Positions 6,395 through 10,680 of a DNA stretch of 10,680 nt are shown in pieces. Both the position numbers and the translations under genes were made by a program. Source of the DNA: Micrococcaceae bacterium UBA3381. Lineage in GTDB: Bacteria > Actinomycetota > Actinomycetes > Actinomycetales > Micrococcaceae. The stretch covers positions 13,744 to 24,423 of the forward strand of contig DEPX01000041.1 in assembly GCA_002358975.1 (NCBI GenBank), written 5' to 3'. Within the stretch, counting starts at the first letter, position 1; every line of letters starts with the position of its first letter. The notes under the pieces were generated by a model. It was not told where the DNA came from, did not search any database, and saw only the letters and a list, made by a program, of their open reading frames with translations.

Positions 6395-7012
6395 CTATTG
6401 ATCGTGCACCCCGGCAGCCGTTGCCAAAATCCGGCTGAGCCGATCAGCAAGCTGTTCTGCAGGTTCAGATTCATCATCCCGCAGCCACCGTTCAGTACGC
6501 CACAAAGCACCGGCGGCTAAGAATAAAGCTTTTTCGTGGACATCTTCTTCTGTGGGTTCGGCGTCTTTCATCACCGGCCCCAATGCCGTCACGTCGACAA
6601 TACGTGTGGCCAAGAATTCTATGACATCTTCGCGGACGTCTCCAGCAGCTGTAGAATCCAAAACAGCCAAGTAAAACTCACGTCGATATTCCAGCTCGGT
6701 CAACAGCGCGCGCAGCACCGTGACAGACACCTCGGGCCATGACACCCCGGAGTCTGGCTCGGGCACCGAATCAAATAGCGCCACCAGTCGCACCATCGCA
6801 GCTGCCCGCATGAGATTCGATAGGTCGCCAAAATGTTGATATAGTGTGGGTCTGCTCACCCCAGCCGCCCGTGAAATTTCGGCGACGCTTAGCACCGTCC
6901 CGAGCTCATGGGCATCGAGTGCCCGCGTCATCGCCTCTATGAGGGCTGTTCGGGAGCGCTCAGCCCGCGGGTTGACCTCGACTACCTCTTCATCGGACTG
7001 CGCTGCTGTCAT
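6395..7012 (-). CDS. TetR/AcrR-family transcriptional repressor, divergent to the YhgE/Pip gene
   Basis: This 205-residue protein has a typical TetR layout. The N-terminal DNA-binding domain contains the helix-turn-helix LSVAEISRAAGVSRPTLYQHFGD split around residues 41-63, with the recognition helix SRPTLYQHF. A variable, mostly helical ligand and dimer domain follows (about 70-205), with a C-terminal Trp-rich helix (ALWRTERWLRDD). The start at 7012 is chosen because GAGGGG lies six bases upstream on the minus strand and because the usual ERSRTALIEA helix follows at once; an in-frame ATG 57 bases further upstream would place the start within the candidate promoter. It diverges from the YhgE/Pip-type gene, and the 135-base gap contains a two-copy palindrome that covers both candidate promoters. 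It therefore probably represses its neighbour and itself. The inducing ligand is unknown. Confidence 0.9.
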   Translation of the reverse strand: MTAAQSDEEVVEVNPRAERSRTALIEAMTRALDAHELGTVLSVAEISRAAGVSRPTLYQHFGDLSNLMRAAAMVRLVALFDSVPEPDSGVSWPEVSVTVLRALLTELEYRREFYLAVLDSTAAGDVREDVIEFLATRIVDVTALGPVMKDAEPTEEDVHEKALFLAAGALWRTERWLRDDESEPAEQLADRLSRILATAAGVHDQ

Positions 7013-7052
7013 TACTATCCCCTCATAACGTCTGCGACTGTACACCAGCCAA

Positions 7053-7081
7053 TTGACACTCACCAGCATAACCGATACTTT
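7053..7081 (+). promoter_or_regulatory. promoter of the YhgE/Pip gene
   Basis: A consensus -35 TTGACA (7053-7058) is followed at 17 bases by TACTTT (7076-7081), a reasonable -10. Transcription would start near 7088, leaving a leader of about 60 bases before the ATG at 7148. The -10 box and start point lie within the palindromic operator, the arrangement expected for repression by the divergent TetR protein. Confidence 0.65.
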
Positions 7082-7092
7082 TACATATGTAA
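7065..7092 (-). promoter_or_regulatory. candidate promoter of the TetR gene
   Basis: On the minus strand, TTACAT (7092-7087) and TATGCT (7070-7065) are separated by 16 bases and resemble -35 and -10 boxes. The -35 falls inside the left operator palindrome, so bound repressor would block this promoter too, which fits autoregulation. The -35 match is weak. Confidence 0.4.
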
Positions 7093-7111
7093 GTTTTACA
7101 TCCGTAAAAGT
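7077..7111. promoter_or_regulatory. two-copy palindromic TetR operator
   Basis: Two related 12-mers lie side by side: the perfect palindrome TTACATATGTAA (7081-7092) and TTACATCCGTAA (7096-7107), offset by 15 bases. The outer ends ACTTTTAC (7077-7084) and GTAAAAGT (7104-7111) are also exact inverse complements, so the whole 35-base block is a near-perfect dyad (28 of 35 positions symmetric by eye). Two overlapping dyads are typical where a pair of TetR-family dimers bind. The block covers the -10 of the plus promoter and the -35 of the minus promoter. Confidence 0.8.
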
Positions 7112-7147
7112 AGTGTGTCGGCCAACAACCGGTCAGGGAGCTCATCT

Positions 7148-9436
7148 ATGTCACGACTCAACCCAAGAGTCCAGTTGATCATTATCCTAACGGCGCTTGC
7201 TTTGATTCCACTGATCTACGCCAGCCTGCTGGTTTGGTCGGTCAAAGACCCCACCGGCTCACTGGAAACCATGTCTGCTGCGGTCGTCAACGAAGACTCA
7301 CCTACTACCACCGACGACGGGGAAGAACTTACCCTAGGTGACGACCTGACCGAGGAGCTGTTGGACTCTGATGACGGCTTCGCCTGGGAAACTATGTCGC
7401 AAGACTCAGCCGTTACTGCCCTGGAAGACGGCGACATCCGCGCAATTTTGACTATCCCGGAGGACTTTTCCGCGTCGGCAGCATCATTGGGCGATGAAGA
7501 TCCCTTGGAAGCAGCCAAATCACAGCTGACCATCACCACCGATGACGCCTCCAACATGATTGTCGGCAACATCGCTGCAACCGTGGGCGAAACAGTCCGA
7601 ACCACCGTGTCGCAACAGGTTGGTGAGGAGTTCCTGGACCAAGTAACCGTAGGTTTCAATGATATCGCTGAGGCACTGACTGATGCGGCAGACGGAGCCC
7701 ACGAACTATCTGATGGCACCGACAGCGCCTACTCAGGTGCAGGCGATCTGGTAGTCGGCTTGGATGCGCTTACCGACGGCGCATACGATCTATCCGATGG
7801 TGCTTCACAGCTAGCTGCCGGTACCGCAGAAGCTTCTCAAGGCGCAACACAGCTTAGTGATGGGCTTGCTGAACTCAACAATAAAACATCAGAGCTACCC
7901 GATACCGCCCGAACTATCGATTCTGAGGCCAATAACATTGCCGGTGGCATCCAAGATCTCGCCGGCGCGCTTGATAATGCTTCTTCTGAAGTGACAAGTG
8001 TTGTCAGTGGCTTAGACGACGCACTCGACAACGCCCAAGGACTTAAGGGCACCGCTGATAATGTCCTGGAATCGGCAGACTCCTTATCTGATGGAACCGG
8101 CGGAGTCGCCACAGATAGCCAGCAATTACTTGATGACTGGGATAACCTTTCCGAAGACCAGCGCCAGGCCGCATTACAAGGTATCGTTGAAGATGCTGAC
8201 GCTGCGCAAGATAATGTAGCTTCGGTCCGGGACGGAGCACAATCGCTGGCAGATGACGCATCAGCATTACTCGGTGATGGTTCTTCAACGGGCCTAACGG
8301 GGCTAACCGAAGACAGCCAAGATATTCAAGCCATCCTTGACGAGGCTTATCAGGGCGCAGACAAAGCATCGGAAGGCAGCCAACTGCTATATGAGGGCGC
8401 CGACCGACTGACCGCTGCCAGCGGAACACTTGTAGAAGGTGCCGATGAACTTTCCGGCGCGATTGGTACTGCATCATCGGCTTCAAGTGAGCTCAGCGAT
8501 GGATTAGTTACGTTACGGGACGGTGCTGCTGAGCTAGACGATGGTACTGACCAGCTCGTTTCAGGTACAAGCGATGCGGCATCAGGCGCAGGTGATCTCC
8601 ACAGTGGACTCGGCGACCTCGACGAGGGCGCTAATGAACTGGCAACCGGTCTAGATGACGGCAAGGATGAAGTACCTACATATACAGACGAGGAAAGCGA
8701 CCACCTAGCCTCAACGGCCGCCGATCCAGTGGAGCTCAATGACCGCAGGACACACGAAGTAGAAGGCTATGGTTGGGGGCTAGCACCATATTTCATGAGT
8801 CTGGCCCTCTGGGTCGGAGCAATGGGCTACTTCCTTATGCGACCTGCGCTCAATATGCGCCAGATTGTTCGCTCTGGCTCAACACTGCGTGCAGTCATCT
8901 CTAGTATCACTCCAGCGTTTATCATGGCGTTTATCCAAAGCAGCCTGATGGTGACCTTGGTTCGCTTTGGTGTCGGTATCGATATGGCAGACACCGCTGG
9001 GGTATATGCCCTAAGTTTCTTTGCCAGCCTCACGTTCTTTTTGATCAACCAGATGCTTATTGCCGCCTTTGGCCCTCCCGGACGCTTCTTGGCGCTGGTA
9101 CTGATCGTCCTGCAACTATCGGCAGCTGGCGGTACCTACCCCATTGAGACTGCTCCGGAGTTTTTACAGCGCCTCCACGCCTGGCTACCAATTACCCACT
9201 CGGTCGATGGACTGCGCTCACTGATTGCTGGCGGCCCATTTGATACCGCCGGGGTGCTATTACCGATAGCTGCGTGGCTACTTATCGGCCTGCTTGGGCT
9301 CGTCGCCGTGGTGATCGTAGTTTCCCATAAAGCCCATCGCACCGAACCAACATCCAAGGATGATGATCAAGGGCCTGAAGAAAAGTCTGAACAGCAAAAG
9401 CGCTCGAGTAAAACGGATGCCAAACATGCTGGATAG
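7148..9436 (+). CDS. YhgE/Pip-family membrane protein
   Basis: This 762-residue protein has the YhgE / phage-infection-protein architecture. It has one N-terminal membrane helix (about 9-31), then the conserved SVKDPTGSLETMSAAVVNED stretch (31-50), a long acidic extracytoplasmic region, and five C-terminal helices (about 546-564, 584-606, 617-640, 643-662, 703-726) of the ABC-2 permease type, with the signature GGTYPIETAPEFLQ (661-674) and LPITHSVDGLR (680-690). The outer region contains two blocks of degenerate repeats around L-x-DGA/DGT-x-x-L (about 177-240 and 403-505), predicted to be long helices, separated by a less regular part. The C-tail is charged and probably cytoplasmic. Family members include the lactococcal phage receptor Pip and proteins resembling secretion-linked membrane factors; the biochemical role is not settled. 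ATG 7148 has AGGGAG seven bases upstream, and the frame extending further upstream runs through the operator and the TetR gene. It is divergent from its probable repressor. Confidence 0.9.
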   Translation: MSRLNPRVQLIIILTALALIPLIYASLLVWSVKDPTGSLETMSAAVVNEDSPTTTDDGEELTLGDDLTEELLDSDDGFAWETMSQDSAVTALEDGDIRAILTIPEDFSASAASLGDEDPLEAAKSQLTITTDDASNMIVGNIAATVGETVRTTVSQQVGEEFLDQVTVGFNDIAEALTDAADGAHELSDGTDSAYSGAGDLVVGLDALTDGAYDLSDGASQLAAGTAEASQGATQLSDGLAELNNKTSELPDTARTIDSEANNIAGGIQDLAGALDNASSEVTSVVSGLDDALDNAQGLKGTADNVLESADSLSDGTGGVATDSQQLLDDWDNLSEDQRQAALQGIVEDADAAQDNVASVRDGAQSLADDASALLGDGSSTGLTGLTEDSQDIQAILDEAYQGADKASEGSQLLYEGADRLTAASGTLVEGADELSGAIGTASSASSELSDGLVTLRDGAAELDDGTDQLVSGTSDAASGAGDLHSGLGDLDEGANELATGLDDGKDEVPTYTDEESDHLASTAADPVELNDRRTHEVEGYGWGLAPYFMSLALWVGAMGYFLMRPALNMRQIVRSGSTLRAVISSITPAFIMAFIQSSLMVTLVRFGVGIDMADTAGVYALSFFASLTFFLINQMLIAAFGPPGRFLALVLIVLQLSAAGGTYPIETAPEFLQRLHAWLPITHSVDGLRSLIAGGPFDTAGVLLPIAAWLLIGLLGLVAVVIVVSHKAHRTEPTSKDDDQGPEEKSEQQKRSSKTDAKHAG

Positions 9437-9757
9437 CTGAAATCTTCCGTGAGCTGTGTGCAGTTCTTTTTGGCCTGGCCCCAAAGCGGCTATGTAATTT
9501 CTTGGCACTATGGGTAGTTGGCATAGCACGCGGTACCGCATAGTAGCGGACTCATGTGGGCTCCAATGAAAGGCCCGACAGCCTATCCCCGCGTGTAATA
9601 GCGGTTTGTACCCATAACTGCTGGTCAGTATTTGGCAGCTTACAGGTCCATTCCTAAAGCATAAGCTCCAAAGCTCTGCCCTAAAATAGAACGCAGCTAT
9701 ACATATGACCAACTGACCTGGCCTACAGAAGGGCCAGTCTTACTCAGGAGTGCAGGC
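9437..9757. other. intergenic stretch with no recognisable gene
   Basis: Apart from a weak terminator at its left end, these 321 bases hold no frame with family resemblance that I recognise; the minus-strand frames across it also run into the YhgE/Pip gene and look like shadows. Small structures seen are a perfect palindrome GCGGTACCGC (9530-9539), a TTGGCA to TAAAGC pair at 17-base spacing (9632-9660) that could be a weak promoter for the next gene, and a leader hairpin TGGCC/GGCCA (9719-9723 with 9732-9736) just before the next ribosome binding site. It may be the remnant of a decayed gene. Confidence 0.5.
9451..9471 (+). terminator. probable weak terminator after the YhgE/Pip gene
   Basis: GAGCTG (9451-9456) pairs with CAGTTC (9461-9466), including one G-T wobble, around a TGTG tetraloop, and TTTTT (9467-9471) follows directly. 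It begins 15 bases after the stop. The stem is short, so termination may be partial. Confidence 0.55.
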
Positions 9758-10285
9758 TTGAAGCTTCCTAAATTCAAAATCCCGACATACGCATCGATGC
9801 GAATCGGCCCAAAGTTCCTAGAACGGTTTATGCGATTTTGGCCACCCTATTTCGGGGCCGGCATCAAACCCGAATATATTTCTGAGGATGCTTCTCACAC
9901 GATCGTGACACATAAGCCCAATATCTTCACAAGGAACCTGGTTGGCACAGCGTTTGGCGGCACTATGCTATCGATGACTGACCCATTTTTCATGTTCGCC
10001 GGGGTCTATGGGCTGGGCAAAGACTACCTGGTTTGGGACGTCGGTGTGGAGGCCCAGTTCATCAAGCCCGGCAAGGGCAAGATCACTGCCGAAATACAAG
10101 TCTCTGAAGAAACGTGGCAGCTGATTCGCTCCAAGACGGCTAACGGTGACAAATATCTACACTGGTTCGATGCCGAGATCACTGACGAGCAAGGCGAGAC
10201 AGTGGCAATTATTCGTCGTCAAGTATATTTCCGTAAAAAGCGTGCAGCTCTGGAACGCTCGGAGGCTCAAGTAGCCGCTGACTAA
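9758..10285 (+). CDS. DUF4442 (hotdog-fold, thioesterase-like) protein
   Basis: This 175-residue protein resembles the DUF4442 family, whose members are predicted to adopt the hotdog fold of acyl-CoA thioesterases; substrates are not established. Features seen are an N-terminal amphipathic part rich in aromatic residues (FLERFMRFWPPYFGAGI, 20-36), the central helix motif RNLVGTAFGGTMLSMTDP (59-76), which corresponds to the hotdog helix with its small-residue face, VWDVGVEAQFIKPG (92-105), and the C-terminal strands ending IIRRQVYFRKKR (151-162). The start is TTG at 9758, supported by CAGGAG seven bases upstream and by the basic N-terminus MKLPKFKIP. An ATG 13 codons later lacks such a site. 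It stands alone between a long intergenic region and tandem terminators, so it is probably monocistronic. Acyl-thioester hydrolysis is a family-level inference only. Confidence 0.82.
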   Translation: MKLPKFKIPTYASMRIGPKFLERFMRFWPPYFGAGIKPEYISEDASHTIVTHKPNIFTRNLVGTAFGGTMLSMTDPFFMFAGVYGLGKDYLVWDVGVEAQFIKPGKGKITAEIQVSEETWQLIRSKTANGDKYLHWFDAEITDEQGETVAIIRRQVYFRKKRAALERSEAQVAAD

Positions 10286-10304
10286 CTGGCGCACAATACC
10301 ATTT

Positions 10305-10349
10305 CGGCGTCTGTCCAATTCACTTCAGCATTGGACAGACGCCGTTTTT
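10305..10349 (+). terminator. strong intrinsic terminator after the DUF4442 gene
   Basis: A perfect 15-bp stem, CGGCGTCTGTCCAAT (10305-10319) with its exact complement at 10330-10344, encloses a ten-base loop and is followed by TTTTT (10345-10349). It begins 19 bases after the stop codon. Confidence 0.95.
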
Positions 10350-10369
10350 GGTTCGCTACGGTTAGCAGC

Positions 10370-10396
10370 AGTTCGGTCCTGAGGACCGAACTTTTT
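10370..10396 (+). terminator. second, tandem intrinsic terminator
   Basis: AGTTCGGTCC (10370-10379) and GGACCGAACT (10383-10392) form a perfect 10-bp stem with the three-base loop TGA, followed by a T-run (10392-10396). It lies 20 bases beyond the first terminator, in the same direction, with no gene between, so it appears to act as a back-up. The following stretch, to about 10483, shows nothing that I can identify. Confidence 0.85.
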
Positions 10397-10483
10397 ACTG
10401 TCCCCATTCATCCTCGGTCTTCCGGCATTGCCTTCCTCCTACAACGCTGCGTGCGCCTGGTTTGGAAAATTTTGTCGAAACTC

Positions 10484-10512
10484 TTGTGCGTTGCTAACTA
10501 AACAACTATATT
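10484..10512 (+). promoter_or_regulatory. promoter of the right-edge gene
   Basis: TTGTGC (10484-10489) and TATATT (10507-10512) are separated by 17 bases, a good fit to a housekeeping promoter. The start point would be near 10519, giving a leader of about 43 bases before the ATG at 10562. Confidence 0.55.
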
Positions 10513-10536
10513 GTTATTACAGCAACTCAGTGTTGC
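10501..10536. promoter_or_regulatory. two operator-like dyads over the -10 region
   Basis: Two 15-base inverted repeats with the same arm and spacer lengths lie 21 bases apart centre to centre: AACAA-N5-TTGTT (10501-10515), which covers the -10 box, and GCAAC-N5-GTTGC (10522-10536), just after the predicted start point. The two-turn spacing on one face of the helix suggests a repressor or local regulator site. The arms are short, so chance cannot be excluded. Confidence 0.35.
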
Positions 10537-10561
10537 AGATCACATTACATAGGAGATTGAA

Positions 10562-10680
10562 ATGGCTAACGAACAATACAAGGCCCTCGAACACGAAATG
10601 GAAACCGTCCTGGAGAAAATCTTTGACGCAGGCACCGAACTCTATGAAGATCGCGGTTTCAAGCGTCGTGTCGGCTACGG
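10562..10680 (+). CDS. N-terminal part of a gene cut by the window edge, possibly isochorismatase-family
   Basis: ATG 10562 has AGGAG (10551-10555) at six-base spacing and a plausible promoter upstream, so translation is well supported. Forty residues are visible: a hydrophilic, helix-prone start (MANEQYKALEHEMETVLEKI) leading into FDAGTELYEDRGFKRRVGYG. An ending of the type RGFxxxVGYG often precedes the RPALxxxD strand that opens isochorismatase / N-carbamoylsarcosine-amidase-type cysteine hydrolases, but that strand and the catalytic residues lie outside the window. The family assignment is therefore a guess from the N-terminal pattern. The gene is insulated from its left neighbour by two terminators. 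Confidence 0.6.
   Translation, partial: MANEQYKALEHEMETVLEKIFDAGTELYEDRGFKRRVGY

Noticed and set aside
6908..7147. Upstream extension of the YhgE/Pip frame by 80 codons.
   Set aside because: It would run across the TetR gene, both promoters and the operator. ATG 7148 has an excellent AGGAG-like site, and the residues after it match the family N-terminus.
7670..8660. Recurring GATGG/GACGG-containing segments as a possible DNA repeat array or CRISPR.
   Set aside because: Units are irregular in length and sequence and keep the reading frame; they encode the degenerate L-x-DGA/DGT helical repeat of the protein.
7216..8739. Several long Ser-rich minus-strand frames opposite the YhgE/Pip gene.
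   Set aside because: They mirror the repetitive Asp/Gly/Ala/Ser codons of the real gene, have low-complexity products and lack family resemblance or ribosome binding sites.
9700..9707. TACATATG upstream of the DUF4442 gene as a second site for the TetR repressor.
   Set aside because: Only 8 of 12 operator positions match and the right half-site is absent, so chance is the simpler explanation.
9278..9712. Minus-strand frame of 144 codons covering the end of the YhgE/Pip gene and the gap.
   Set aside because: The product has no recognisable motif, its Cys/His-rich composition is unlike its neighbours, and half of it is antisense to a well-supported gene.

Overview
The window reads as ordinary chromosome from an actinobacterium, most likely a moderate-GC member of the Micrococcales. 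Three points support this: a mycothiol synthase (mycothiol is the actinobacterial thiol), a mycobacterial MutT1-type Nudix plus histidine-phosphatase protein, and starts that look leaderless (TANNNT, six bases, ATG). The host assignment is an inference. No rRNA, tRNA, CRISPR array, insertion sequence, phage gene or origin was found.

Layout. A polytopic membrane protein of unknown function (83-910, minus) is divergent from mshD (998-1906), which is followed after 9 bases by a mutT1-like gene (1916-2932). A compact plus-strand unit, 2983-6151, then carries a small GNAT acetyltransferase, thyA, dihydrofolate reductase, a two-helix membrane protein and asd. Its gaps are 2, 13, -17 and 6 bases, and it ends in a strong terminator at 6182-6219. 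thyA and dfrA form a functional pair, because thymidylate synthase oxidises methylenetetrahydrofolate to dihydrofolate and DHFR regenerates tetrahydrofolate. Asd supplies the branch point to lysine/diaminopimelate, threonine and methionine.

A TetR repressor gene (6395-7012, minus) is divergent from a large YhgE/Pip-family membrane protein (7148-9436, plus). Between them lie two overlapping promoter candidates and a clear two-copy palindromic operator (7077-7111), so this is a self-contained regulator and target pair. After a roughly 320-base stretch without a recognisable gene come a DUF4442 hotdog-type protein with a TTG start (9758-10285), two tandem terminators, and a promoter with operator-like dyads leading into a gene cut off by the right edge (10562 onward), possibly an isochorismatase-family hydrolase.

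I see no wholly new system. The most notable observation is in the MutT1-like protein: the Nudix box is intact, but both catalytic histidines expected in the C-terminal histidine-phosphatase domain are replaced by glutamine (Q172, Q273). The next most useful points are the bipartite TetR operator, the proteobacterial-type Asd in an actinobacterial setting, the candidate leaderless starts, and the unexplained 9437-9757 stretch.
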